Source: Sindora glabra
Lineage: Eukaryota; Streptophyta; Magnoliopsida; Fabales; Fabaceae
Reading direction: 5' to 3'
Length of the DNA stretch: 64,000 bases
NCBI GenBank assembly: GCA_020226215.1
Contig: CM035233.1
Span: forward strand, 32,634,027-32,698,026
The notes under the pieces are model-generated. The model saw nothing but the letters and a program-made list of their open reading frames with translations. It did no database searches and was not told the DNA's origin. This document shows positions 25,912-39,326 of the stretch, piece by piece. Every line of letters starts with the position of its first letter. Position 1 is the first letter of the stretch. The position numbers and the translations under genes were made by a program.

Positions 25912-26355
25912 TGAAGAAGCCTATATTGATTAGATGATCATTATCTTAATTAGGAAAAGAACTTGCTCAGTAGGCACTCCTGTAAAAGAAGCCCATGTTA
26001 ATAGGCAATTATCTTGAGGAAGACCTTAAGAATGTGACTAAAGAAGTTCATGTCAATCAAGATTATAATTGTTGCAACACATGTTGAATAAGTAGAGCAA
26101 CTAAAAAAACCTATATTTACTAGCATTGATGTGGGTGCAACACATGTTACAATGGAAAAGCAATAGAAAAAGCCCTTATTCAATGGAATTGTAATTAAAG
26201 CAACATATATTCATTCGAAGTCAAAGTTAAAGAAGCTTTATTAAGTAGAAAGAGCAATTAGGAAAGAAAATTATTAATCAAGAAAAGTTGAATTACATAA
26301 GTATAAGGAATAATTATGCAAGTCAAAGAAGTCCTTGTTGATCATGATTGTATTG
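25912..26355. repeat. Degenerate tandem repeat array
   Basis: The motif (g/a)aagaagcc(t/c)atgtt-at(c/t)a, often followed by gattgta-ttg-(gcaacacatgtt), recurs about seven times at irregular spacing, mostly 35-65 bases. The best-preserved pair share gcaacacatgtt (near 26075 and 26137). Units have diverged and lost register. Confidence 0.6.
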
Positions 26356-27638
26356 AACTTTTTTTAGATTTTTTTATAAATAAATTATAACTTGAAATAT
26401 GTATATATTAATGAAAAATTATGTATTCAATTCATTTGATTTAGTATTATTTTTAATATCTTCATTTTATACATATATATATATATATTAGCATTTTTTA
26501 TTTTTTTGCAATATAATATAGTGAGAAAACTCCTAACACAAGCTTTTTATGACACTTTTATCATAGGAATAGTAGTTTTATGTAGAAAAAATGTAAAAAA
26601 AAATTCACAATTTTTTCGTACAAAAATTCATGGGGAAAATTTCTTATGTATGTTTTCTCCATAGTCTTAAGATTATTAGGAAAGTCGTAAGAAACTAGTG
26701 TACTTGTAATATAATTATTTCCCCTGACAACAAGTATAATGCATAATCTTTGAAGATATAAGATAATATAAATGAAAGAAATGGATGATATAAGTTAAGA
26801 AAACTTAACTTACTTAACCATCTCTTTATTATTTTGTTTACATGACATGAGACAGGGCACAAAATCCCTTAATAACAAATAATTTATCTTTACTTTTATG
26901 AATTTGTTCATAAAAATTGAATAAAAATAAATAATTTCCTACCTTTTAAACCATCCACAAAATAGCATCGTTAGTTCATTGCCCAGCTAAAAGTTTTTTT
27001 TATATATTTTGATGATTAACCTCTTCCTAATAAATTATTCATGAAAACTTTCATCAATTTCAAAGAACTTGCCTTTATTTCTTCATCACCAAGAAGTTAG
27101 TCTGCTTTATTCTGTATTTCATGGCTTAAAAGAACTCCATTTTCATTCTTCTCAAATCCTAATCCAATAATCAAAACATCATAAATATAAAGGTTTAGGG
27201 TTTAGGAATCCTATATATCATAAACATAAGCCTTATCATGTAATCTTTTTCTATAAAAATAAATTAGGGTCTTGATTCCCATTATTTTAATAATTGTTTT
27301 TGATGATGTGCCAATTATCTCGGCCATCATAATTTTCATTTTCTTACTTAAATACTTACTTATGTTGCCTACTCTACATTGTTATAATGGACCACTTTAT
27401 TGGTTCTATATTCTTTTGTTAGAACAAACCGCTTATTTTAGGCATTCATTATCCATTTTCCTACCTAAATGCATTCTTTTATTTCTCTATTTTCTTCCTT
27501 CTTTCTATTTGTCTTTCTTTCTTCTTCCTTGACCTCTCTTTTTTCTTTAACTTCTTTTCTTTTCTTTTTCTTTCATGCCATTATTGGTGTTAGCTAAATG
27601 GTGTTTTTAAATATCCTTTAACTTCCTATTCCCTTATT
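26356..27638. other. AT-rich spacer without recognised features
   Basis: The region has a short (TA)n run near 26470-26490 and a pyrimidine-rich block (27480-27575) that produces an accidental open frame (27272-27532). No family motif is visible. Confidence 0.4.
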
Positions 27639-28199
27639 GATGTGAATCCTATACAAACTTATTGTAGAGAACCCACAAATTATTTGAAAATGTTGAAGAC
27701 CACCTTGAAAATTAGAAATGGAAACTTAAAATTAATAAAAGGATCACGTCACATTTTAAAAATGTGATAAGTGATAAATATATACCATAAAGGATGAATC
27801 CTTTGATAGGTTAATTGTGCTCAATTAAACACAAATAGGCTTAACTTGAAACCTAATTAAACCTTTTAATTTGTGTAAAACAAAGTGCTAAAATTAATAG
27901 TTCAAGCTTAAATAATTAATAATAGGCCCAAATGGCTTAACCTATAAAAAAACTAAAAATAATCAAAAAGTCAAATCTAGCACACATTGATCATAGGTAA
28001 TTGAATACCTTACTTGAATACAAGTCGAAAAATAAAGCAATATTTGAATACTATACTCAACTACTTATATGTAAAGATGAGATTTAAATGTAGCAGTTAA
28101 GTATAACATTTGACTACCATTTCTTAATAGTTGAGATACAAGAAATTCATCCTCTAAGTCTTTCTAAGCTCCTTTCATCATGCTCCAAAGGTTCATAAG

Positions 28200-29440
28200 C
28201 TTTCTAAATAAGTCTATTAAGGCCTTCCTTCATCATTTTAGCCTTAGTCCTAGTGTTTGGTCCTTCCAATTAGTGTAAATACTCTTCCATGGTCCTTAAG
28301 ATTGCATTATGGCCCTTTTGTTGAAAAATATTTTTCCTTGAATCTGGACTTACATCAAATGGAGATAAATTAGCAATATTGAAAGTAGCACTAACTCCAT
28401 ACTTACCAAGAAGCTTTAGCTTGTAAGTATTATCATTAATCCTTTCAAGTATTTAGAAAGGACTATCTCTTATTAGATGTAATTTATAATTCTTTTGGGC
28501 TAAAAACCTTTTTTTCTTCATGTGCACCTAAACCAAGTCTTGGTTCAAAGAAAATTATCTTTCTTTGTTAGCTTTTTGGATATATTGGGAAGTCATCTTT
28601 TTTACATTTACTTTTATTTGCTCATGTAATTTTTTTATCAATTCCACTATCCTTTTCCTATTTAAGTTAAATCTTTTATTAATAGGTAATGGTAATAGAT
28701 CCAAAGGGGTCAGTGGATTAAAACAATAAACAACCTTAAATGGGAAAAATTGAATAATAGAATGAACACTTCTATCATATGCAAACTCAATACAAGATAA
28801 CAATTCTCCCAATTTTTCAAATTCTTTCATATAATGGAACACAATAAAGTAGTTAAAGTTTTATGCACTACTTCTATTTGTTCATTCATTTGTGGATGAC
28901 AAGTTATTGTAAATAATAACTTAGTTTCCAACTTATTTTGTAGGACTTTCCTAAAGTAGTTCAAGAACTTCATATTTTGATCCAAAATAATGCTTCTTAG
29001 CATTTCATGGAGTCTCACAATTTCTTTGAAAAAAAATCCACTATATTTGTGTTATCATTAGTTTTTTGATATGGTATGAAATGAGCCATCTTTAAAAATT
29101 TGTCAATCGTAACAAATGCAAAATCTCTTCCTTTCTTGGACCTAGGTAAACCTAAAATAAAATCCATAAATATATTAGTCCAAGGCTCACTAGGAATGGG
29201 GAGTTTAGTATATATGCCATGTGGAATCACTTTAGACTTTACTTTCTTGCAAGTAACACAACTAGCACAAAGCTTCTTACCATTATACCTTATATTAGGC
29301 TAAAAGAAATGCCTACTTAGGATGTCTAGAGTCTTTTTTTATGCCAGAAATGTCTCATTAACCCTCCACTATGAGCTTCTCTCACAAGTAAGTATCTAAG
29401 AGGACTCTTAAGTACATGTAATTTATTTTCATTGACAAAA
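28200..29440 (-). pseudogene. Gypsy integrase remnant
   Basis: Three adjacent open pieces follow integrase order. 29015-29230 gives PIPSEPWTNIFMDFILGLPR, then DFAFVTIDKFLKMAHFIP, the core start with its first Asp (MDF). 28827-29018 has LETKLLFTITCHPQMNEQIEV, matching L.F.TA.HPQTDGQTEV; both pieces are close to consensus. 28555-28842 contains CIEFAYDRSVHS and FNPLTPLDLLPLP, and past it the C-terminal barrel region with SPFQVLERINDNAYKL follows to about 28300. Frame changes and stops separate the pieces; non-functional. Confidence 0.88.
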
Positions 29441-29999
29441 AGCTATCATGCCTATCGAATTTCTTAAAGGATTTTTTTTTGTATGCTTGAAAAATACTAA
29501 AAATCATCATTATTCTTGTACAAGTCTTTCACATGTTTAAATACTAATAATTTAGATTACAAAGTAGAGATAAGAAGATACTTTTGAGATAATGCATTAA
29601 AAATTACATTATATTAAATTATATAAGGAAATGATTTAATAAACTCCATCCATTTTTATACCTCCTATTTAACTTTCCTTGGCTCTTTTAATACTTTAAG
29701 ACTTCATCATTGATATGAATGATAAAAAATTTTAACTATAGGTAGTGTTGCCATGTCACTAAAGTGTAAATCAAAGTATAAAATTCTTTATCATAGATGG
29801 GGTAATTAAGAGTTGCTCCATTTATCTTTTCACTAAAATAGGCAACAAGCCTTTTTTTTCTACAATAATATAACTCTAATATATATAAGCACTTGAGGCA
29901 TCACATTTAGTTTAAAATTTTTTTATGAAATCAAGAAGAGTAAGTAAAAGTGAGGAGCATAACCTTTCTTTCAACATATTAGAAACCTTTTCTTGCTCT

Positions 30000-30900
30000 T
30001 CTCCTTAATGAAAACTCATATTTTTCTTAACCAATTCATTTAAAGAGGTAGCTAAGGTGCTAAAATCTTTAACAAATTTCCTATAAAAACTAACTAATCC
30101 ATGAAACTTCTCACCTCACTAGTACTCTTAAGGATAGGTCATTCTTTAATTACTTTAACTTTTTCTTCATCCATTTCAATTCATTGGTTACCAATAATAT
30201 AACCTAAGAAGATAATTTTCTACAAATAAAAAAAATTCTCTATATTAGCATTCAATTTTTTCTTCTTTCAAAACTTGCAAGACATGTCTCAAATGCACAA
30301 TATAGTTATTAACATTCTTGCTATAAATAAGGTTGTTATCAAAATAAACTGTAACAAACTTTCCAATGAGAGGCACAAAATATGGTTCATCAATCCCATA
30401 AAAATGCTCACTACATTAGACAAACCAAATGGCATAACAAGCCAGTCTATAACCTATATTTTATTTTAAAAGTAATTTTTCACTCATCACCCTCTCTCAT
30501 TCGTTTTTAATAATAACCTTATTTTAAGTCAATTTTTGAAAACACATACAAGTGATGTAATTTATCTAACATATCATCAAGTTTAGAAATAGGGCATCTA
30601 TATTTTATGGTGATTTTGTTGATTAGCTAGTAATCAACACACATTTTCCAAGATTTATCCTTCTTTGGCACTAGTAACACTAGCATAACCCTTGGAATCA
30701 TACTTTTTTAAATGTATCCCTTGGACAAAGATCCTCCATTTGCTTTTAGATCTCTTTAGTTTCCTTTAGGTTTGTCTTATAAGCAGGATTATTTGGAATA
30801 GATGTACTCAAAATGAAGTCAATTTGATGCTTAATTCCTTTATTGGGTGGCAATTCTCTTAGAGCATTGTTAAAGAATAATTCTTTGAATTCTTACAAAA
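30000..30900 (-). pseudogene. Gypsy reverse transcriptase remnant
   Basis: The minus strand shows LPPNKGIKHQIDFI near 30840, then ETKEI-KQMEDL. The palm follows around 30440-30350 (LVMPFGLSNVVSIFMGLMNH; family LVMPFGLTNAPSTFMRLMN), then IFLGYIIG and EKVKVIKEWPILKSTSEVRSF near 30150-30080. The YxDD box is destroyed (FILITTLF-like). A decayed RNase H is expected at about 29450-30000 but is not individually recognisable. Confidence 0.82.
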
Positions 30901-31128
30901 AAAGAATGAATAACACTAGGAAAAACAAGAGTTTCCTTGTTAGTATTTATAAGCTTCTTACAAACATTGACTTATCATCATGATATGTACTCTTTACATC
31001 ACTCTTGTAAAGACAATCAACTTGCTTTTTCCCCTCTCTTATTTTGAACACTCACCTTTCTTATTTTTCTTATTTTCATTCTTTTTCTTACTATTTTTCT
31101 TCTTCTCTCTCTTTTTTTACATTTTTAT

Positions 31129-31420
31129 TTAATTTCTTGTACTTCTTTTGGTGATAAAGGTATGAAGGTTATAGTCTCCTAAGAATGTATGACAAGCATG
31201 CATAAGGACCGTATCAAATATTGCCTCATCATAATATCTACTAATGGTGGATGAAACTAACATTTGCTTAGTCATTTTAACCTTTTCATTATCGTTTAAC
31301 CATTGTAGTTTGTAAGGTGTGGGATGTTTCAAAGTAAGCAAAATCAATTTCTCAACCATGATAACACTAGCCACATTGCCATAACTACCACCACTAATAA
31401 TTAAGTTGTAAATTTTTCCT
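31129..31420 (-). pseudogene. Gypsy protease-region remnant
   Basis: The open piece 31129-31374 carries NVASVIMVEKL, then LKHPTPYKLQWLND, VKMTKQMLVS and DTVLMHACHTFLGDYN. It is the segment following the aspartic-protease active site in this gypsy group. The preceding residues read ISGGSYGNVAS where the family has IDGGS(C/T)NVAS, so the catalytic Asp is replaced by Ser. It lies between gag (31.8-32.6 kb) and RT (30.0-30.9 kb). Confidence 0.8.
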
Positions 31421-31821
31421 ATAACTTAGCACTGTGTATGGAAGATATTTTCCATTTGGTCTTCATCCTCTTCCTTGGTTTGAACACTCAATGCTTTCCA
31501 AATCATCAAAGCATAATCAATCATAGCACCTTCAAGCTTTTCACCAATTTCTTTCATGTAAAAAGATTATTCTTCTTCCTTATTATTACTAATGGACTCT
31601 ATCTTTCTATTTTCTCTTATCATCATCACTCTCTTGTAAGGACACCTATGAAAAATATGGTCATGCCTGAAGTATCTAAAATATTGGACATTAGCATATG
31701 TTTGAAGCATTTTAGTTTTTCCATTGCCCTTAGATTCTTGTACTTTAGGTTTTGAAGATGATTCAACCTTATACTTGGTGACTTTGTCCTTTTTCTTTTC
31801 AACTTTTTTGTCCTAACCTTT

Positions 31822-32640
31822 TCATGAAACACTAGAACCATAACCATACGTAGAAGAACATTTCCTCTTGAGTTGTTTTTCTACCTTCATAGCTATATCT
31901 ACCATTTCTTCCAATTCCACATAATGTTTAAGCTCCACTATATTAGTGATGTTTTTATTCAACCCATGGAGAAATCTAGCTATAGTAACTTCTTGGTCTT
32001 CCTCTATATTGGCTCTAGTCATGGCAATCTCTATTTTTTTTGTGGTAGTTTTCCTCACTCCTGGACCTTTGGGCTAGGCTTCATAATTTTTTATACAATT
32101 CCTTATGGTAATGGCTTAGAATGAATCTCTTTTCACATAATAAAGTTTAACTCCTTCTAAGTTCTTATTAGCCTTTCATAATTCCTTTAGACATTACTCA
32201 TGATTTGATCCTACTAAAACAAGGCATAGTCAATGAACATAATGATGACAAGATTATTTTTCTTTTCTTTAGAATAGTAATGGTAATTGAAAATTAATTT
32301 CTTTTTCTTTCCCACTCTAAATAAACCTTCGGATTACTCCTGCCTCGAAATGAAGGAATCTTCATCTTGACATTACTAAATTTAGAATTAGCTTAATCTT
32401 TTCTTGGTCTATCACTATTTCTTCCCTCATTCCTCCATTCATCTTTTACTCTTTCACTTATTTCAGATTCATGAGAACCTTTATTACCCTCATCATTAAT
32501 ACCTACTTTCTTATCCTTAAAATTTCTTTCATTTTTCCTCCTTTCTCCTTTCACTCATTTTTTCATTAACTCTATCAAGTTTATTTTCTACTTCACTAAA
32601 TTTCAAACTCATTTTCTCTACCAGTTATCGTAAAGTCTTA
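31822..32640 (-). pseudogene. Gypsy gag remnant
   Basis: The open piece 31822-32058 reads IEIAMTRANIEEDQEVTIARFLHGLN, then ELKHYVELEEMVDIAMKVEKQLKRK. This corresponds to the C-terminal capsid part of plant gypsy gag (family: RA.-EED.EATMARFL.GLN, VELQ.Y.ELEDMVH.A.KVE.QLKRK). Upstream as far as about 32640 the minus strand gives further broken gag-like pieces. No zinc knuckle is clear. Confidence 0.85.
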
Positions 32641-34006
32641 AGAATGGATTTATTATTATTTATACTTCCTCCAAACATCTTAAAAAGTTATTTATAAGAA
32701 AATATAAAAAAATAGGACCTCATAAGAGCACTCTTTTTACTTGATATAGAGGCATTCATGCTTATCTTTGCACTTTAATTTTAAGCATTTTTCCCTCAAT
32801 TGAGCTTTTACACTCTTGCTTTTCTTCTACCTTCACTCTTTTTCCTCGTGAGGTTCTTTAGAAATTTGGAAGATACAATCAACAAAATTAACCAATTGTG
32901 ATAGTTAGTTATCACAAATCATGTCCAATGATTCAACATGGAATTTAAAGATATAAACTAGATGAACAAGGAAGGAATAAAGACAAAATTTAAAATTAAT
33001 AGGAATTTAAAGAAATAGGAATGAAATCTAATCAACTAAGAATGAAAGTTCGAAATGAATGAAAGAAGCAATGAAAAACTTAAATCAAGATATGAAGTTC
33101 AAAAAGATATAGAACAAGCAATACATGATTAAATTTTCTTATCACACATTCTTTTTCACTTTTCTTTCTTATTTTTTCACACTTTAATAACTTTTTTATT
33201 TCTATTTCTTTTTTCTTTTGCCTTCTTTTGTTCCTTATTTTTTCACTTTTAATTTCTTCTTTTGATTTTTACTTTTGTTTTTCTTTTGATTCTTTGCTTT
33301 TGTTTCACTTTCTTTGCATTTCTTTTGATTTTTGTTTTAAATTCCCTTAATAATGATATAACAATTTTGTTTGATGCAATAGGTGAGTATGGAACTACAA
33401 TAATCAAATATGTTAGATAAGTAAATGAGTATTTGAGTATAGTGTTAACTACCACTACTTTGGGTAGTCTCTGCCTTTAACTACTTGATTATGAGAGTTG
33501 AATACCAAGAAATTTCCTCTAGGTAATAAAAAATGATATTCAAATACCTTTCAAACTAATGTTCTCTACCTTTAAGTAATTGAATACTATAAGTAAGTAC
33601 TTTGTAATTTTTATGTAATACTCAATTATAGTAGTCGAATACTACAAACTGCACTTCACAATTTTGAACTTTTATCAAATAATTTCAAAGGACCTTTCAA
33701 ACTAAAATGAAACTATAAATTTAAATGCAAATTAAACACAATTTGATATTGGATTTTCAAGAATTAATGCATATAATTGAAGATGACAACAATTTGACAC
33801 ACATCAACAATAAGGTAAGAACTAAGTATGATTAACATAGAACAAGACATAAAAACTTAAAGTTAGATAACAACAAAAAAATCTAATGAATTAGATTAAT
33901 AAGACACAAAATCAAAAATAAGAAATTAGCAAAATAAAATGTAATTATAGAAAATGGAAGTAAACAAGGATAAACTTGAGGATTGGGAAACAAGCTCTAA
34001 TTGCCA
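32641..34006 (-). other. 5' leader region of the gypsy element
   Basis: Between the gag relic and the primer-binding-site relic near 33985-34003 the sequence is A/T-rich and has long T/C-rich tracts (33140-33330). No gene or ordered repeat was recognised. Confidence 0.45.
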
Positions 34007-34154
34007 AATGATACAAATACAATATGAACCCATTGTAAAAAATCCTTGAACAATAAAAAATGATAAGGATTATCCTAAAAATTAGAAACAAAAATGAAAA
34101 ATGGAAAGAAGAATCACGCCATACATCAAAAAGTGATAAGTGATAAATATAGAA

Positions 34155-36628
34155 GTCACAACCCAATTTTACGTATCGTAATTGGCATAAAGACATCTAA
34201 CTGATATTCAACTAATCAGACATCTTTACAAGCTTGTAGGAAATTATATCTAACTATTTTATAATAAAAGAAAAATATATGATACCGTCAAAAATAGAAG
34301 CAAAGTAAATTGCATTGCATGTGCAATGAAAAATTTAATACATGACATTAATATATAATAGCATAACAAAACTATTTATCACATACATATATTTTAACTA
34401 TACAGAAGATAACTCAAATATATTATTTTTTTTTGTTATACTATGCCCCTTGGAGATTAGAAAGTTTTATGCAGTGTATCAATCCTCCACTGGAGCTCCT
34501 TATTCTTTATTTGTAAAATAAAGCAACATAAAAGAGGATTGAGTATATAAAATACTCAGTAAGTAGCTACTCAATCTTCATTTCCATGGTTTTTCATGAT
34601 TAGTTTTCTTTGATACAAATTTAGGAAGATAAATTTCCATATACTTAGCTTCATTCACATTTAATAACTACCATCTATCATATGCATCATGTATTAACAT
34701 TACATTAATAGATATGACTAGTATGGTATACAAGTTTTCTCTTTATTTCTTCGGGCCATCCTTATCCCACTCGCCTCTAACTTTTTCCCTCCACTTCTTG
34801 CCACATCTCTCCTTTAGTTAGAAGGATGCTATAAGCCATTTGACCAAATTCTTCCTCCCACATATCACATTTAAAATAGCATATGAGCCATGAAAGGCTT
34901 AAGCAGAGTAATAATGCTATTTCAATAACATATCATGTAATCCATTTGGTAAGGTTGATACCAACTAGCCATAAGTGTTTTATCTAGTTTTGATCTTTAA
35001 TTCTCATCAAGGATGTTCATTTTGTACATTCAATATGCTAATTCCATAAACCCTCATATATTCTCAATAAAATATATGTTGCTCTTAGTATCCTAAATGA
35101 CTAAGTTGAGCTTTTAGGTTTGCACAAAAACCCTGCTGATTTTGCCTAAAAAATTCGTGGAACTTCACCCTTCCAAATTGGTTCCAGAATTGACAGCACT
35201 AGAGCTCTGAATTGTAGGAATTTATTCACCAGGAAAATGAGCTTCAATTGTCACGAAAATTAACTATGTTTTAAACAACATATGGAAGAGTATCCAGGAA
35301 ATTTTGTGGAGTTTTTAATAATCATTAGTTAGCCCAAATAATTCAAGAACAGAAGTGAAATTATTCACGTCCTGTTTCTGGGTGAGCTGCACCTTTGTGT
35401 AGAAATGTCCCTTATTCAGGTTTCTAATGATTTCTAAAAATTCCTAATAAATTATATATGTATCCTAACATCATAAGAGACTATAAAATGGGTGGTTCTG
35501 AATTTTTAAAAGGATCTAGTATGCCCTTAAAATTCATGGTTTATTTCTGAATTTTCAGGAATTCCAAAAGTAAAATCAGCAAAGCAATTTCTAAGTTCTT
35601 TGTATTCCATCTTCACTCAAGGCTTAACAATTGGTAATCTAATCACTTAATCATGGTAAAATTGTTCTAATATCTTCAATACAACTTAAGAACACAAGTT
35701 TTCAGCATCATGTCTTTATTGTATAGCCACACACATAGTTCCATGAAATCACAATTCTAGAAAGTAATATTGGCAATTTTATAATCAAAATTCAATGGGA
35801 AATTAAGTGAGTTGCCACTCACCTTAAGTTTTATGCCTTCTTATATGCTAGAGGATCCTTAGAAGAAGATGAACTCTAGTCAAAATAATAAACCAAATTT
35901 TAGAGAATTTTGAAGAAGATCTTCCATGAAAGCATGAAGAAAATAAGGAAGTTGCATGGCTACCTTTTGAAATTTTGTAGGAAATTGTCTTATGGAAATC
36001 TTTTGTGAATTAAAAGTGAGCTTGGCTAATATGGATAGAGAGTTACAGTTTTTTGCTGAAGAAGAATGCAAAAATTTGGTGTTTAGGAGTAGTAGAAAGA
36101 GTTTTAAGAAAAAAAGTTAATTTGGAAGTCAAAATATGAACCATTCATTTTCAAACATGTGGAGTTGCTTTAAGAATTTTTACTGATTATTTGACCATCG
36201 GGATTAATCATTGATCAATTAGGGTTTGACTTTTCTAATTAATTCTTCAATCCTGAATTATTTGGAATCTCTGCAATAATTCATGAATCCTATGCTAGAT
36301 GATCATTTAGGATCTGATAAATTAAGATTAGCCAAATTAAGCAATCATTATACTCCTTAAACTAGATCGAAATTGATTTGATGATAGAATTCAATTAAAT
36401 TAAGAAATTAAATTAGAAATCTCTAAATTAATCCCTCAATCTTTTACATCTATGTGTAAAACCATGGTTTATAAACCATAAATTTGATATCAAAATAGCA
36501 AAATAATTAGAAATCATAAAAATGAACATCAATTATATCAAATTAACATCCAACACAAGTGATTTCAAGAAATCTGCATAAGTAAATAGGGAAATAAGGA
36601 AATTAATTAAAGAAAGTTAATATTACAA
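34155..36628 (-). mobile_element. Decayed Tekay-like LTR fragment
   Basis: The left end reads TCACAACCC, matching the TGTCATGACCC inner end of the other Tekay-like LTRs. It is followed by the same order of landmarks as the LTR at 52338 (cataaagacatct near 34190, atactcagtaagtagctac near 34550) and 48200 (accaaattttagag near 35890). A possible outer end GTTAATATTACA occurs near 36628. Neither a TSD nor an adjacent internal region was identified, so solo LTR versus truncated element is open. Confidence 0.5.
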
Positions 36629-37389
36629 ATCATAGTCTCATAATTCAATGGAGGAAAGCATCAAACTCTTTAAATCAACTCTAAATTTAATCTTTAATTG
36701 ATAAAGAATAGAAAAACTATGATGCTAAGTCTATCTAAAAGTCTGAATAGTTTGAATCTCTTCAGCTCTCTTGCCTCTTATATGACTTAATTACCCTAGA
36801 ACATTACTAGACTTGGATTGTATGTCTCTTAGGATTAAAATAATGGGGCTTTCTTAATTTTTAGAAGCCTAGGCTAATTTTTAAAAAGATAATTAACTCT
36901 AATAGATACATAAGTGAATTCCTATAAGTTTGACTTCAAAGTTATTTAAGACCATTAAAATAAGGTAATTTTGGTAATCCATAAACATCAAAATTGTAGG
37001 CCTATACGACATGAAAATTTAGGTACTGCTTCCATGTTAATTAGACCTTTATAGCTCCAAACATGGCCTAAAAATTAAGGCAATCTTAATTGGAATAGAG
37101 ACATGACTTCAAATTTTTAGTAATATATGACCTCTAAAAATATGAATTAAGCTTAGTTAAATATAAGAGTTGTAGATCTCTTTTTTTTAATGATCTAAAG
37201 ATTGCCTCAATTTAACTTTTAGAGATCAAGATATAGCTAAAAAATAGAAATAATATTAAAATCTAGTATTAATTGAATAAATTTGGAACATTGTAAAATC
37301 AACTCCAAATTATAAAATAAGGTCAATTCTATAAAATAAGCATCTCACTAAGAGGCATGAAATAGGAGGAAATAATATAAATAAAATCT
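36629..37389. other. AT-rich repeat-derived sequence, unassigned
   Basis: No coding motif was seen. Composition resembles the flanking LTR segments, but I could not align it by eye to the LTR copies at 46825-49017 or 52338-64000. Confidence 0.4.
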
Positions 37390-37764
37390 TGCTTATCATG
37401 TACTAACAACTACTCTTATGTACTAACAGTTGCTTTGATATACTAACACCAATTTTCATGTGCATTAATTACATAATCTAACAAGGGAATAACTTTAATA
37501 ACTAGTTATGAAAATTTTCAAATGGCTATACTTGGTATCTAGGTTTCTCTTTATATTTTTGGTCTAACCTTATCCTTTGTCACCCTATGTACAAAGCCAT
37601 TAACCTTATCCTTTTGACCCTCACTATTCTTTCCCTTCCCTTCAAAGGATGAATGACCAATAACTCCTCTTAGCTTTCATATTCATAATGAGCAATGATA
37701 GGATGCCATAAGCAAACTCAGGCATCAATCATGCATTTCATTATCATAAATCATAGAGTATGGT
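37390..37764 (-). mobile_element. 3' LTR of Tekay-like element (part 1, left of nested insertion)
   Basis: The stretch matches 62196-62560 base for base with substitutions: gatatactaaca/taatttcatatgcatta, ggtttctctttatat, gatgaatg-ccaataactcc, and gcatttcatt-tca-aaatcatag-gtatggt. The match continues on the other side of the Athila/Tat-like insertion at 46825, so the two parts were one LTR. Its left end is truncated relative to the LTR at 52338, and the junction near 37390 is unexplained. Confidence 0.8.
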
Positions 37765-39326
37765 TGTTATGTGTAAAATGGTTTATGAATTAGTGCAAGT
37801 GTATACTATCGTAAACAAGTAATAAAGTGATAAGTAAAGTATCGTTCTCTCGAGAATTGTTTCACTAAGTACCAAAATTCATAATGCTAACACTATTTGG
37901 CAAATCGATTAGTTGAAAATGAAGTAACTAAATAAAGATTAATGCAAAAATATTTAAAATAAATATAAATGCAATTGGAGTAAAGATAAATATGAATAAA
38001 AGACCTAGGGATCAGACTTCACTTAATAATTTCGAATTGAATCGTCTATTTACACTAATTCAATTTTAACACCATTAATTGATAGTCGAGTTTCCCTAAA
38101 TTAATTATTATCCTCTTCCAAGGTCAAGTAATTCTATAATTAATTGCTAATTCACTATATTCCTATGTGAATTAAAACAACTAATCATGCATTAGGATTT
38201 ATGGAACACATTAAGACTACATAAACCATATGAATATATTCCTATTTCATATGCAATTTATGGTTTTAATTATAGGTTTCATACACATGTATCTCCTTCT
38301 AGTCTCAGCATGCATATTGAGTTCGTTCAAAAGGTGGCCAATTAATTGAAAGCATTAAGAGCAATAATTAAAACTCAATCTAGGAAAATAAAATTGAAAT
38401 TAGTTTCAATAGATTATAATTTAATCTATTATTATCAAGTTACATCATCACCTTAGGAAGATGAAGAATTAGAACATAATGAAGTTAAAAACAAACTCAA
38501 AATCAAATAAAAACATTATCACATTCATGATACAAACCTAAAATACAATTACAAATGCATGAAAATAGAAATACTATCCATTAATGTAGGAGGTAAAACC
38601 TTCCATATAGGATGACAACTTAGCTTTCCATGTAAGAGACATACAAGAAGAACTAAAAATGTATGAACTAAATTACTCTCTATGATGAATGAATGCCCCA
38701 AATGATCTCTACTTCTACCTATTTATAGGTGAATGGGTCAGTTACAAGTCATAGATCTTGACCATTAGCTACCAATCATGTTCTTTAGCTACCATTCATG
38801 GTCTTTAACTACCCTTCTTGATTTTTGCAGCAACCATTCTTCTGACTTGTTGGTAATTTTTGACCACCTAAATGGTAAATTCACATCTTCCTGTCAATAT
38901 AGGAGTTGTAGAACCGGATCTTAGATTTCAAATTCCACAAAGAAATCCTAATTTTGACATTTATATCTCAAGTTATGGTCAGATTAGTAGGCAAATATCA
39001 GATTCTGCCAGAACCACTGTTTCATTTTCCAAGCAAAATTTGAGATCCTTAGAGGCTGAACTGGGCTTTTCTTTAAACATGAAAATTGTAGGTATTTTTC
39101 TTAGATTTTTATCCATATAAAGAACAATCCAATCCAACATTCAGAACTCCAGATATGGCCTAAAACCTGAAATAGGGTCAAAATGCAGCATTATCTAAAA
39201 AAATTGATTTCATTTCAAATTCAAGACCCATTCACAAAATGCAACTAAATTTATTAAATTAAACAAGATAACATCCAAAAATGCATCATACAAGGGAAAA
39301 TAAATATGTAAATATTTTACTTATTA
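37765..39326 (-). repeat. 3' LTR of the Athila/Tat-like element
   Basis: It begins TGTTATGTG and ends ...TTACTTATTA on the plus strand, where the partner LTR has TTACTTATCA, so the inner dinucleotide has mutated. 1562 bp. It contains a segment (near 38890-38930) deleted in the partner. Confidence 0.9.

Larger units (their letters stand above)
27639..34152 (-). mobile_element. Decayed Ty3/gypsy element, minus strand
   Basis: Two diverged copies of a short LTR-like segment lie at about 27639-27783 and 34007-34152. Both begin tgat/gtgaatcc-type sequence and end at gtgataagtgataaatata. Just inside the right copy the minus strand reads TTGGCAATTAGAGCTTG, a damaged Met-tRNA primer-binding site. 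Internally the minus strand carries gag, protease, RT and integrase relics in order. The polyprotein style (NPLTPLDLLPLP in integrase) differs from the Tekay-like elements nearby and recalls Reina/CRM/Galadriel types; the exact lineage is not determined. Confidence 0.7.

Noticed and set aside
25912..26355. CRISPR-like array
   Set aside because: Repeats are degenerate and irregularly spaced, no unique equal-length spacers exist, and the context is a plant genome.
27272..27532. 86-codon hydrophobic frame
   Set aside because: Pyrimidine-rich low-complexity DNA gives Phe/Leu runs; there is no supporting feature.
31438..31755. 105-codon plus-strand frame
   Set aside because: It is antisense to gypsy gag/protease relics whose minus-strand motifs are clear.
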